64,000 nt of DNA from Chryseobacterium sp. CH21 (GTDB lineage Bacteria; Bacteroidota; Bacteroidia; Flavobacteriales; Weeksellaceae): assembly GCF_004119445.1 (NCBI RefSeq), contig NZ_QICI01000061.1, forward strand, positions 1 through 64,000, in the 5' to 3' direction. A model generated the notes under the pieces. The model made no database searches, was not told where the DNA came from, and saw only the letters and a list, made by a program, of their open reading frames with translations. Positions 1 through 9,251 of this stretch are shown piece after piece; position 1 is the stretch's first letter; each line of letters opens with the position of its first letter. The position numbers and the translations under genes are program-made.

Positions 1-71
1 CTTAAAAGTGCTTCGGGAATAAATTCTAAAACATCTTTAAGTGATATTTTGTGATCTTTAAAAACTGACAT
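1..71 (-). CDS. N-terminal fragment of a probable IS4-type transposase (runs off the left edge)
   Basis: An ATG on the minus strand at 71-69 opens a frame reading MSVFKDHKISLKDVLEFIPE and a few more residues before the window ends. From memory this resembles the N-terminus of IS4-family transposases common in Chryseobacterium and relatives, but only 23 residues are visible and no catalytic DDE residues can be checked. A 14-bp inverted repeat lies just upstream. It could instead be an unrelated conserved protein. Confidence 0.5.
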   Translation of the reverse strand, partial: MSVFKDHKISLKDVLEFIPEALL

Positions 72-75
72 AAAC

Positions 76-144
76 AATTGATTATCAGCAATAAAGATAC
101 AAAAAATGAAATAATAAAACAAATTAAATGGCTGATAATCAATT
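76..144. repeat. 14-bp perfect inverted repeat upstream of the transposase-like fragment
   Basis: AATTGATTATCAGC at 76-89 is matched by its exact reverse complement GCTGATAATCAATT at 131-144, with a 41-base AT-rich spacer. It lies between the start of the transposase-like frame and the terminator of the next gene. It may be part of an insertion-sequence end or an operator or hairpin controlling the fragment. The far end of any element is outside the window. Confidence 0.55.
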
Positions 145-176
145 AATTAAAATAATAATATTGAATATCTAAAAAC

Positions 177-206
177 AAAAAGTCGGAAGAAAAAATCTTC
201 CGACCA
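177..206 (-). terminator. Rho-independent terminator of the M61 peptidase gene
   Basis: Arms GTCGGAAGA and TCTTCCGAC surround a short A-rich loop. Read on the minus strand the stem is followed by a run of T. It sits about 30 bases past the M61 stop codon. Confidence 0.8.
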
Positions 207-234
207 TGACTAGGAAATTTCCCCGCTTTTCTTA

Positions 235-2090
235 TTATTTTTTACCAGTAAGCCACTGGGTCTGTAGTTTCAGTTCTTCCGGAGTAGGATTCGCCTTAAA
301 TGAAAGGGTTTCCATGGTCATTTTATCCAGAATAGCTTTTCCTTTCAGAGTCATTTTTTCTTTCTTACCGGCATTATCTCTTAAAATAGTTACCGTAACG
401 TCTTGTCCATCTTTGATGGTTCTGGTATAGCCAATAAAATCCTGTACTTTTTTGATGTCTACTGTTCTGCCATCTAAAGCAAGTACCTGGTCAGTGATTT
501 TGAATCCGATACTTTTTGCAAATGGAGACAACGCAGAATGATCGTCAAAAGTAAAAGCATTGGTCTTTTGATCAAAATCTGTTTCATTCGGGTTTTTGAT
601 AAACCAGAAAAGAGGCTGGCTTTCCTGCTTTTTGATATCTACACCTACCATGCTCAGATATTGTGCATAAGGGGTTGGCTGGTTTCCTGCAATATATTTG
701 TTATAGAAATCTTTTACCTGAGGATATCCGGTTACTGTTACCAGTTCGTCAATCAGTTTATCATCTTTGAAAGGTTTGTTTTCACCAAATCTCTGTGACA
801 GTTTTCTGATCATATCACGATATCCCATTTCACCGTTGGAAAGTTTTCTAAGTTCGATGTCTAAACACATTGCCAGAAGAGCTCCTTTCTCATACACATT
901 TCTGTATTGATCTTTATACGGTTCTACCAATACATTTTTACTCATTACTGTGAATGGCATTGTATCATCATAGCTTTTGGAATTGGCAATTTTCTCACCC
1001 ATTCTTTCAAGAAACTGATCTTTATTAATCAAACCTTCCTGGATCTGGAAAAGATTGGCAAAATATTCTGTTCCACCTTCGTACATCCATAAGTGCTGAG
1101 ACATTTTAGGATCCGCATAATCGAAATAGTGAATCTCTTCTGAATGGGTCTTCAAAGGATTTACAGTATGGAAAAATTCGTGGGAAACCACATCTGTAAT
1201 TGTATTATCAATAGCGTCTTTTGGCATTCCTTCCGGAAGAACTACACTGGTAGATTCGTGGTGTTCCAATGCTCCGAAACCTTTCACTTTAGGTCCGTCC
1301 CCACCAGAAAGATAAAGCATGATTGCATACTTTTTATTGGTATTCATATCACCCAAAAATTTCTTCTGAGCAACCACCATTTTTCCAGATTTTCTTTGAA
1401 ATCTGCAGCTTTGTATTTTCCCGTCGGAGAATATACACCCAGTACAAGATCCATTCCCCCAGCATTGAAGGTGATATAATCCGGTTTTGTATACATCAAC
1501 GGAGAATCTGTTACCTTAGCATAGTTGGCAAGAGTATAAGTGTCTGTAGACTCAGATTTGTCCTGATCTACCAAAGCTGTTGTTCCGTAGAAATCCGTTG
1601 GTTTCTGTACAATCAGCTGGTAAGGAACATCCTGCATGTTATCAATATATCCAATGAACCCGTGGGTATTAATCATATATACTTTTCCTTCCTCAATATC
1701 TGTTCCTGACGGAGAAAATACTGCTTTATGCTTTGAAGTATCCAATTCATCATCAAAACTGTCATTCACAAGATAAGAGATTTTGGAAAGACCTTGAGCA
1801 TTCTTCAATGAATAGGTATTGTCATTTACTTTAGTGAAAGTAAGCTCCTTGCCTTTATTATCGTAAAATTTGATCCCTTCGATGAATCTTCCATAATCGT
1901 CTACAGAATAAGTACCAGGAACCGTTTTGGGGAAATGGAATTTAACATCTCCGGATTTCATTTTCGGAAATTCCATGGTAACGGCTACTTTATCATCTTT
2001 TACATTGATAAGATCAATGGTTGTTTTTATAGACTGAGCATTTGCTAAAAAAGAAGCAAAAATACCAAGACTAAGTACTGTTTTTCTCAT
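235..2090 (-). CDS. M61-family glycyl aminopeptidase-like metallopeptidase, secreted, with PDZ domain (frameshifted at about 1380)
   Basis: The protein has a signal peptide (MRKTVLSLGIFASFLANAQ), a peptidase M61 N-terminal beta domain (about residues 25-200), the zinc motif HEFFH at about 304-308 with a third-ligand Glu in MYEGGTEYF near 338, and a C-terminal PDZ-like region. The upstream part (1344-2090) and downstream part (235-1380) are in different frames. They join as ENLEK-MVVAQKKF if one A is added to the five-A run complementary to 1380-1384, giving 618 residues, a normal family length. The break is probably a sequencing deletion; otherwise the gene is dead, because the zinc site would be lost. 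It is likely periplasmic or exported. The family cleaves N-terminal Gly/Ala residues; the substrate here is unknown. Confidence 0.88.
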
Positions 2091-2183
2091 TAGGTTTACT
2101 TTAATAGTTAAATAGTTGCTCTTTTTGTCATTTTGTTACGGAATAAGTATTAAACTTTTCTTAAAATTTTAAAGTAAAAAGTA

Positions 2184-2224
2184 AAAAGACAAATCTACGG
2201 GTCTGCAAATTTGCCTTTTTCTTT
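2184..2224 (-). terminator. Weak terminator-like hairpin after the M1 peptidase gene
   Basis: On the minus strand AAAAGGCAAATTTGC is followed by a complementary GATTTGTCTTTTT segment. The stem is interrupted, so this is only a possible terminator, placed directly at the M1 stop. Confidence 0.35.
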
Positions 2225-3855
2225 TATTTATTATTGTAATAATTGACGTAATAGTTGGGATTAAACTCTACCGGACTATTCTTTTTAAGCTTTACCGTCT
2301 GCCATTCTTCAGTAGGATTGATCGTTTGATCTCCATTAATGATGATAGGTAATTTCAGGTTTTTTACCACATCAGTATAACGGAATTTTAAACTATCCCC
2401 ATTCTGATTGTATTCAAGAGTAGGGATCTTTATCGTTCTCAGATACTGATCAAAAACAGTTGAAAAATCGATCCCTGATTTTGATGAAATATAATTTTCA
2501 ATCTGCTGGGTGGTAACAGTCTGATGATAAAAATCTTTATTCAAACCTCTTAAAATCTGTCGGAATTTTTCATCATTATTGATCACCTGTCTTATCGTAT
2601 GAATCATGTTGGCTCCTTTCGGGTACATATCTCCACTTCCTTCATTTCTTACACCATACTGGCCAATAATAGGAACGTCATTGTCTATCAATTTCCTGAT
2701 TCCCTGAACATAGATTTCAGACGATTTTTTGTCCATATATTTTTCCGTGAAAAGAGTTTCGGAATAGTTGGTGAAACTTTCATGGATCCACATATCAGCC
2801 TGATCTTTTGCCGTAATATTGTTGGCAAACCATTCATGGCCGCTTTCATGAATAATAATGAAATCCCATTTTAATCCAACTCCCGTTCCTGAAAGATCTC
2901 TTCCAAGGTAGCCGTTCTGATATTTGTTTCCATAGGCCACATTACTCTGATGTTCCATACCAAGGTGAGGAGATTCTACAAGTTTGTATGAATCTTCATA
3001 AAACGGATACGGACCAAACCAGTATTCAAATGCTGATAACATAGGCTTTACCTGCTCAAACTGTTTCTTTGCCTTGTCCAGATTATAATCGATTACCCAA
3101 TAATCAAGGTCCAGTTTTCCTTTTTCACCCTCAAATATATCTTTAAAATTGACATATTTTCCTATACTTGGGATAATAGAGTAAGCGTTGATAGGATTTT
3201 TCACTTCCCATGTATAAGTTGTCTTATTACCCTCTGTCTTTTTGTTGGTAAGCCGTCCATTTCCTACTCCTACAAGATCTTTGGGTGTAGTAATATTCAT
3301 GACAATACCATTGTCAGGTTCGTCGCTCCAGATATCTTTGGTAGGAAGCCATATGGAAGCTCCTATTCCTTCGTCAGCAGCAGTCATCCATGGATTTCCC
3401 TTTTCATCTTTGGTGAAAACCCAGCCTCCATCCCATGGGGCATTTTTAGCAATCGTAGGTTTTCCGGAATAGACAACATTGATGGTATATTTTTCTCCTT
3501 TTTTGAATTTTTTATTGGCTGTAATCCAAATAAAATCTCCATCCTGTTTGTAGTTTGCAATAGGAAAGCTGCCTTCCACTTTATCTGCTTTCATAGGCTG
3601 CTGAAGATCAATCTGGAAAACAGGATTGGTAACATCTTTTATAATCTCGAAGCTGATTGTATTATTTCCTTTAATACTTCTCTGTTCAAAGTCCGGTTCT
3701 ACAGACAGATCATATTTTTTGACATCCCAAAAATTTCGGAATTCTGTATTAGAACCTTTTAAAGTATCCTGTTTGGTGAAAACCTTATCCTTTTCAAAGA
3801 ACTGTCCGAAAACCAGCCCTGATGCAAATAAGATTGTATATGACAATTTTTTCAT
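2224..3855 (-). CDS. M1-family aminopeptidase, exported
   Basis: The 543 residues start with a signal peptide (MKKLSYTILFASGLVFGQ). An M1 N-terminal beta-sandwich covers about 40-240 and a thermolysin-like catalytic domain follows, with HESGHEWFAN at 336-345 and the downstream Glu in WIHESFTNYSE. The protein is shorter than classical aminopeptidase N (about 850 residues) because it lacks the C-terminal helical domain, as is usual for many Bacteroidota M1 enzymes. It should release N-terminal residues from peptides in the periplasm or outside the cell. A TAnnTTTG box lies about 20 bases upstream. It lies between two other metallopeptidase genes on the same strand but has its own promoter and terminator-like signals. 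Confidence 0.93.
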   Translation of the reverse strand: MKKLSYTILFASGLVFGQFFEKDKVFTKQDTLKGSNTEFRNFWDVKKYDLSVEPDFEQRSIKGNNTISFEIIKDVTNPVFQIDLQQPMKADKVEGSFPIANYKQDGDFIWITANKKFKKGEKYTINVVYSGKPTIAKNAPWDGGWVFTKDEKGNPWMTAADEGIGASIWLPTKDIWSDEPDNGIVMNITTPKDLVGVGNGRLTNKKTEGNKTTYTWEVKNPINAYSIIPSIGKYVNFKDIFEGEKGKLDLDYWVIDYNLDKAKKQFEQVKPMLSAFEYWFGPYPFYEDSYKLVESPHLGMEHQSNVAYGNKYQNGYLGRDLSGTGVGLKWDFIIIHESGHEWFANNITAKDQADMWIHESFTNYSETLFTEKYMDKKSSEIYVQGIRKLIDNDVPIIGQYGVRNEGSGDMYPKGANMIHTIRQVINNDEKFRQILRGLNKDFYHQTVTTQQIENYISSKSGIDFSTVFDQYLRTIKIPTLEYNQNGDSLKFRYTDVVKNLKLPIIINGDQTINPTEEWQTVKLKKNSPVEFNPNYYVNYYNNK

Positions 3856-3877
3856 TTAAACTTATATTAAATCTTTT

Positions 3878-3885
3878 CAAAAGTA
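3878..3885 (-). promoter_or_regulatory. Bacteroidota -7 box for the M1 peptidase gene
   Basis: CAAAAGTA on the plus strand reads TACTTTTG on the minus strand, matching TAnnTTTG, 22 bases before the start codon. No clear -33 TTTG is visible at the ideal distance. Confidence 0.5.
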
Positions 3886-3946
3886 TAAAATTAAATTAAT
3901 AGCCACATGCTGGAAATCAAATTAAATACAGATTTTAAGAAGGCAT

Positions 3947-3972
3947 AAAAAAAGCCCGGTCATTGCCGGGCT
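3947..3972 (-). terminator. Rho-independent terminator of the reprolysin-like protease gene
   Basis: AGCCCGG and CCGGGCT form a 7-bp GC-rich stem around TCATTG. On the minus strand it is followed by seven T. It lies about 20 bases after the stop at 3991. Confidence 0.88.
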
Positions 3973-3990
3973 GTAAAAACGGGTTAGGTT

Positions 3991-6951
3991 TTATTTTTTG
4001 ATGAATTTCAGATTTGAAGTTGTTCCTTTATCTTCAATTGAAATAATATATGCTCCTGTACTTAAGTTTGATACAGAGATTTTATTATCGTTAATCTGAC
4101 CATTCATTACTTTCTGACCAGCCATATTCGTAATGATATACTGAGCTTTAGATGAAATCTGAGTTACATTCAATACATCACTTGCCGGGTTAGGGTAGAT
4201 CTGAATTGAATTTTTGTCTTTCACTGTCTCGCTGGTAGAAAGCTGTTGCTGAATCAATACCGGATAATCTTCCACTTCACCATACTGCTGGTTGCTGCAT
4301 CCGCTACTTGGCTGACTTTCATATCCTAATACCACTCTCATAATGACGTTTCCTCCGGTATAAGCGTCTGCCGGTACGGAGAATGTTCCGGAAACAGGTG
4401 ATACGATACTAGCTGCGCTGGTGTAGATGACTTCAGAAGAAGAGAATACTCCGTCTTTGTTAAAATCTATCCATGCTGTTACTCCGTCATTATATTGAGA
4501 ACCTGTCCATCCTTTGGTAATGCTTACATTGTTTCCTGTAGATCCGGACATAAGGGTAATCAGTTTTGAAGGATCTGTAGTATAGTCTGTGTAAGGAGTA
4601 TTACTGCTGCTGTTTGAAACAGGGCTCATTCCGGCACCAGTTACTGTAACATTGGAAATATACTCGTCAGCAGCATTCGTTCCTGTGATTGAACACTTAG
4701 CAAATGGAGATGTTGTAAAATTCGTTGACGCTGAATAAGAACCAACTGAAGCACTACAAACATTAGCTACCTGTACTTCATATTGAGTAGCTTCGGTAAG
4801 CCCTGAAATGTTATAAGCATTTGTTGAAACAGGTACTGTAGTCCATGTTGCTGTTCCTACTTTTCTATACATTACAGAATACGTTGCTCCTACTAATGCG
4901 GTCCAGTTTACAGAAGCAGAAGTTCTTGTAATACCTGTTACTGTAATACCTGTAGGAGCAGACGTTGTACATGCACTTGCAGAAGCAGAAACAGTAGCAT
5001 TTCCAACAGCGTAGAATACATTATCAATAGCACTTACTCTAATTTTTACACTGGCACCGGTTGCCAAAGAAGAGAAAGAAAACGGTTCAGATCCGTCATT
5101 CACTGTAGATGGACTAATAACAGTCCATGTAGTTCCGTTGTCTGTAGTATAATCTATTTTAACATTTTGAACATTATATGGAGCGTTATTTGTATTTACC
5201 ACATCCCAGGTAACGGCTCCAGGTGTATTATTGTAAACCGTAGTTGAAGTTACTTTAAAAGGTCCTTCATTCCCTATATCCACTTTCATCAGACTGCTTT
5301 GGGTCTGCTGCTGTGCAACATCCGGATTGTTGTCTCTTACCGTTACCTTAAAATTCATTGTTCTTGGGATATTGGAAACCGTTTCCCAATCTGCAGCACT
5401 GGTAAGAGTACCATTAATAACATTTGAAAATTTAGGGAAATAACGGGTAGGAGAATTGGTAGGCATTAGAGATCTGAAATTCGCCCCATTATTTCTGGTT
5501 GCGCTTACAGGTCCAAAGGTAGAAGTAGCCAGATCATACTGTTCCCAGGTATAAGTCATTGGATCATTTTGTGTATCTGTTGCTGAAGCTGTTAACACAA
5601 AAGCTGTTCCTTTAGGGATCATTTTATTAACCAATGGCTGTATAGCAGGAGGTGTATTGGCTACATTCGTAATAATTCCACAGTCCTGAGCATTGACATA
5701 TGCTCCTACTTCTTCAATATTTTTAGTATGAAAATAAGCATCAGAGTGCATCTGAACATTATAGTTGGTAATACCTGCGTATCCCATAATTGAAGATCCG
5801 GATCCCGGCTCCATGTGGGCTCCATGTAAAGCTATAGACATAGTGTGTGCTGCACCGAACTGGTGGCCAATCTCATGCGCAACAAAATCGATGTCATAAT
5901 TATCTCCGAAAGGCTGATCCGGAGTAGAAGGTGAAGTGATTCCCGCTCCTTTAGAAGTAGCATCATTGTTGTTTGCAGGATTTCTACAGACGTTTCCTAC
6001 ATCTCCGGCACTTCCACCGCCACCTCTGTGGCCAAAGAAATGTCCTATATCATAAGCAGTATTACCTACACCGGCAGTATTGGTAAGCGTTTGCTGAAGC
6101 TGAAGATTCCATGCACCAGGAGCACTGTATGATCCATTTGGGTTGGTTATTACATTTGAATAAGGGTCCGTAGCGGGATCTGCAAATATAAGTTGGGGAA
6201 GATCCTGTACAATCATATGGATTCCAAAATCTTTTTCAAAAACACCATTCACACGGTTCATTGTAGCGTTAATACGGGCTGCAGCCGCTGGAACACCTCC
6301 TGCAAGTTGTGTATATTCACCGTTTACGGAGATGGCAATTCTATAGGTTCTGTATTTTTGTTCATTACTTTTATTAGCATTCCCTAAACCCTTTAAAACA
6401 TTTTTTGTTTTAAGCAGTTTATTCATTTCTTTCTTTACCTTCTCAGGTTCAGAAGTTCTACATTCGAAAGGATCTTCATGAGATTTATTAGATTTGAAAA
6501 AGACTCCAAATACATCCTTTTCTTTATTGATCGGTTCTATGAATTCATATTTTCCTGTATCAGTATTGAATGTCATAGACTGAAAATCGTTTGGAGCTGT
6601 ACTGAATCGGATTTGTTTATGTGGATTATCCAGCCCGATACCTGCATATGCTCCCAATTCATATCTGTCTGCCATAGACTTTTCTACTACTGGCGAACTG
6701 TATACTGAAAATCTTTCAATTCTTCCATCTGCTGTAGGAAGAGAAACGATTACAGCGTTTCCTCCTTTTCCTGCTTCAGGAGCATTCTTTAGTTGATCTC
6801 TTAATGCAGAAAGATCAAATTTGTAGGCATATTCTACTTTTACTTCTTTTCTTACTGGCGTAACTTTTTCTGAGACGGGTTCCCAGCGTTGTGCCTGCAA
6901 ACCACTTAAACTTAGAGCCAATGCACAGACGAAAATAATTTTCTTTTTCAT
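3991..6951 (-). CDS. Secreted reprolysin-like zinc metalloprotease with fibronectin III, GEVED and T9SS type-A sorting domains
   Basis: This 986-residue exported protein has a signal peptide (to about residue 20), a propeptide-like region, and a metzincin catalytic domain with HEIGHQFGAAH at 359-369. It continues with Ig/cadherin-like repeats, a fibronectin type III module (about 660-740), a GEVED region (GEVEDYPVL near 905), and a final sorting domain of about 75 residues beginning IQIYPNPASD and ending LKFIKK. The YPNP motif and C-terminal position identify a type IX secretion substrate. It probably degrades host or environmental proteins outside the cell; cleavage specificity cannot be read. 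The gene is monocistronic, with its own terminator. Confidence 0.94.
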   Translation of the reverse strand: MKKKIIFVCALALSLSGLQAQRWEPVSEKVTPVRKEVKVEYAYKFDLSALRDQLKNAPEAGKGGNAVIVSLPTADGRIERFSVYSSPVVEKSMADRYELGAYAGIGLDNPHKQIRFSTAPNDFQSMTFNTDTGKYEFIEPINKEKDVFGVFFKSNKSHEDPFECRTSEPEKVKKEMNKLLKTKNVLKGLGNANKSNEQKYRTYRIAISVNGEYTQLAGGVPAAAARINATMNRVNGVFEKDFGIHMIVQDLPQLIFADPATDPYSNVITNPNGSYSAPGAWNLQLQQTLTNTAGVGNTAYDIGHFFGHRGGGGSAGDVGNVCRNPANNNDATSKGAGITSPSTPDQPFGDNYDIDFVAHEIGHQFGAAHTMSIALHGAHMEPGSGSSIMGYAGITNYNVQMHSDAYFHTKNIEEVGAYVNAQDCGIITNVANTPPAIQPLVNKMIPKGTAFVLTASATDTQNDPMTYTWEQYDLATSTFGPVSATRNNGANFRSLMPTNSPTRYFPKFSNVINGTLTSAADWETVSNIPRTMNFKVTVRDNNPDVAQQQTQSSLMKVDIGNEGPFKVTSTTVYNNTPGAVTWDVVNTNNAPYNVQNVKIDYTTDNGTTWTVISPSTVNDGSEPFSFSSLATGASVKIRVSAIDNVFYAVGNATVSASASACTTSAPTGITVTGITRTSASVNWTALVGATYSVMYRKVGTATWTTVPVSTNAYNISGLTEATQYEVQVANVCSASVGSYSASTNFTTSPFAKCSITGTNAADEYISNVTVTGAGMSPVSNSSSNTPYTDYTTDPSKLITLMSGSTGNNVSITKGWTGSQYNDGVTAWIDFNKDGVFSSSEVIYTSAASIVSPVSGTFSVPADAYTGGNVIMRVVLGYESQPSSGCSNQQYGEVEDYPVLIQQQLSTSETVKDKNSIQIYPNPASDVLNVTQISSKAQYIITNMAGQKVMNGQINDNKISVSNLSTGAYIISIEDKGTTSNLKFIKK

Positions 6952-7114
6952 ATTTTTTATTGATTGTTATTAAAGTTTTAAATATAGTGTATTTTTTTAA
7001 TCTTTACTTATTGATACATTGTTAATTACTCCCAACTTTATAATTTTAGTTGAATTTTGTCGTTGTTTTTAATTATATTAAGAATAGATATAGTTAAGGT
7101 TAATTTTTTTAAAT

Positions 7115-7152
7115 AAAAAAAGTGCCACTATTTAATTAAATAGTAGCACTTA
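7115..7152 (-). terminator. Terminator of tatC
   Basis: AAGTGCCACTATTT (7120-7133) pairs with AAATAGTAGCACTT (7138-7151) with one mismatch, and T residues follow on the minus strand. It lies 25 bases beyond the tatC stop. Confidence 0.85.
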
Positions 7153-7176
7153 AGCTTTTACTAGTAAAAAATACTT

Positions 7177-8004
7177 TTATTTCTGTACTGCCGGAAGATT
7201 TCCGTTATTTTTCTGTGCTTTTTTATAGGTATAACTACACATCATAATGCTGAATTCATAAAGAACAAGCAGTGGTAATGCTGCCATTATCATACTTAAA
7301 ACATCAGCTGGAGTAATGATTGCAGCTACAACCATAATCAATACAATAGCATGACGACGGTAGGTTTTCATAAAGGTAGGAGTAAGAATTCCGATGCTGG
7401 TAAGGAAGTAGATCAAAATCGGGAAAAGGAAAATAACGCCCATACCCAAAACCACCTGTAAAAATAAAGTGGTATAATCACTTAAATCATAAAGCGGAAC
7501 GATAATGTCTGAAATTTTAAAGATAACCCCAAAATTAACCGCAAACGGAAGGATTAAAAAATAACCACACAATACTCCGGTCATGAAAAGCATCCATACC
7601 GCATTGATAATATAAATTGAATTCTTTCTTTCTTTCGGATGCAAAGCAGGACCAATAAAGCGCCATAGTTCCCATACAATATAAGGAAACGCAGCTACCA
7701 TCCCTCCAAAAATGGAAACAGCCATCATCACATTGAACTGCTGATACAATCTCTGTACACGAACAGGGAAGTCCTTTGGAAGATGAATACTGTCTTCTCC
7801 CAAAATCATTCTTGAAAAATGATTAACCACTCTGAATGTCGGGAAATCATTTCTGGTAGGTCCAAAAAAGATATGGTCCATAATCCAGTTGATATTAAAG
7901 CCCACTACAAAAGCCGCAATTATGATAGCAATAATCGAACGGATCAGGTGCCCTCTTAATTCTCCTATATGTCCAAGAAAGGACATGTCTTTACTATCAC
8001 TCAC
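7177..8004 (-). CDS. tatC: Sec-independent protein translocase subunit TatC
   Basis: The 275 residues carry the TatC signature: N-terminal FLGHIGELRGHLI and conserved WELWRFIGPALHPKERK after TM2, then about six membrane helices. TatC is the receptor for twin-arginine signal peptides in the inner membrane. No tatA/tatB gene is adjacent. A periplasmic loop after TM1 (about residues 45-85) is longer than in E. coli, common in this phylum. The called start is a GTG at 8004; an in-frame ATG at 7986 (MSFLGHIG) is a possible alternative. An SIS-domain isomerase gene lies 129 bases upstream on the same strand, so they may be cotranscribed. Confidence 0.95.
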   Translation of the reverse strand: MSDSKDMSFLGHIGELRGHLIRSIIAIIIAAFVVGFNINWIMDHIFFGPTRNDFPTFRVVNHFSRMILGEDSIHLPKDFPVRVQRLYQQFNVMMAVSIFGGMVAAFPYIVWELWRFIGPALHPKERKNSIYIINAVWMLFMTGVLCGYFLILPFAVNFGVIFKISDIIVPLYDLSDYTTLFLQVVLGMGVIFLFPILIYFLTSIGILTPTFMKTYRRHAIVLIMVVAAIITPADVLSMIMAALPLLVLYEFSIMMCSYTYKKAQKNNGNLPAVQK

Positions 8005-8133
8005 AGAATAAAATTTTTACAGCGCAAATTTATAAAAAAAATGACAGAAGTACGAGTTTGCAGGGTATTAGTTAAATATTACTTTTAATCTGCAAATTAT
8101 CTCCTTAATCTCTATCTTCCGGATTTCTATCTT

Positions 8134-9093
8134 TTAGTTGATTCCTTCGTCCAGAAGTTTATGCAGGTCTATAATCCCAAAGTATTTTCCGTTTTCCGTT
8201 ACTACCAGCTGACCAATATTATTTTCTTTCAGGATTTTCATAGCTTCTTTGGCCAAAGCATCCTTCTCAATTGTTCTAGGATGGGCAGACATGATATCTT
8301 TAGCCAATACCTTACTGGTATCTTCACCTTTCATTAGCATTCTTCTCAGATCTCCGTCTGTAATGACACCGATGATCTGATTTTCATTGGTTACTACCGT
8401 AATTCCATGGCTTGAACCACTGATCGAGATAATAACATCTCTTATGGATGCATCTTCTATAACCTGAGGTTTTTGTGAAGAAAGAAACTGTTCTACTTTA
8501 GACGTCAGATTTTTTCCTAAGCTTCCTCCCGGATGAAATTTAGCAAAATCATTAGCTTTAAAATCGTTCAGTTCCATTAAAGCAATTGCTAAAGCATCTC
8601 CCAACGCCATTTGAATCGTAGTAGAGCTGGTAGGAGCCAGTTTATTCGGGCACGCTTCAACCTCCACATGAGTATCTAAAATAACTTCTGAAAACTCAGC
8701 CAGTTTACTGCTCTTATTTCCCGTCATTCCGATCAGTGCGGAAGAATAATCTTTCAGATAAGGAACCAGATTGGCAATTTCAGGAGAATTTCCGGAATTG
8801 GAAATACATAAAACCACATCCTGCTTCTGAATCACTCCAAGATCTCCATGGATAGCCTCTGAAGCATGCAGGAATTGTGAAGGAGTACCCGTTGAGTTTA
8901 AGGTGGCTACAATTTTATTACCTACATGAGCAGATTTCCCTATTCCTACTACAATGAGCTTTCCTTTTGCTGAGTGAATAATCTCTACTGCCTGTGCAAA
9001 TTGGTCATCAAGTCTGTTTTTTAATTTTTCGAGTTCAGAAATCTCTATTTCTAAAGTGGTTTTTGCAATTGATATAATGTTGGTTCTATCCAT
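8134..9093 (-). CDS. kdsD: Arabinose-5-phosphate isomerase, KpsF/GutQ family (SIS plus two CBS domains)
   Basis: The 319 residues contain an N-terminal SIS sugar-isomerase domain (about 30-170, with GIGKSAHVGNK, SNSGNSPE and TSSTTIQMALGDA) followed by two CBS domains (about 205-319). This is the standard architecture of enzymes converting ribulose-5-phosphate to arabinose-5-phosphate, the first committed step to the Kdo of lipopolysaccharide. The cytoplasmic enzyme lies in front of tatC and is divergent from recQ, a gene order I recall as common in flavobacteria. Assignment to biosynthetic KdsD rather than a paralogue is by inference. Confidence 0.9.
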   Translation of the reverse strand: MDRTNIISIAKTTLEIEISELEKLKNRLDDQFAQAVEIIHSAKGKLIVVGIGKSAHVGNKIVATLNSTGTPSQFLHASEAIHGDLGVIQKQDVVLCISNSGNSPEIANLVPYLKDYSSALIGMTGNKSSKLAEFSEVILDTHVEVEACPNKLAPTSSTTIQMALGDALAIALMELNDFKANDFAKFHPGGSLGKNLTSKVEQFLSSQKPQVIEDASIRDVIISISGSSHGITVVTNENQIIGVITDGDLRRMLMKGEDTSKVLAKDIMSAHPRTIEKDALAKEAMKILKENNIGQLVVTENGKYFGIIDLHKLLDEGIN

Positions 9094-9211
9094 TTTATGA
9101 TGATAAGGTATACAAAAAAGTTCTTAAAAAACGTTATATTTTAAAAAGAATATTTAATATAAATTTTATTTTTTATAAATTCGTTCGCTTTTATTTTAAG
9201 CAGAATTTTTA

Positions 9212-9219
9212 TAACTTTG
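9212..9219 (+). promoter_or_regulatory. Bacteroidota -7 box for recQ
   Basis: TAACTTTG matches TAnnTTTG and lies 33 bases before the recQ ATG. The expected -33 position is only a T-rich tract. Confidence 0.5.
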
Positions 9220-9251
9220 GGTGAGATGCAAATTTAGCAATAGAAAATTAG

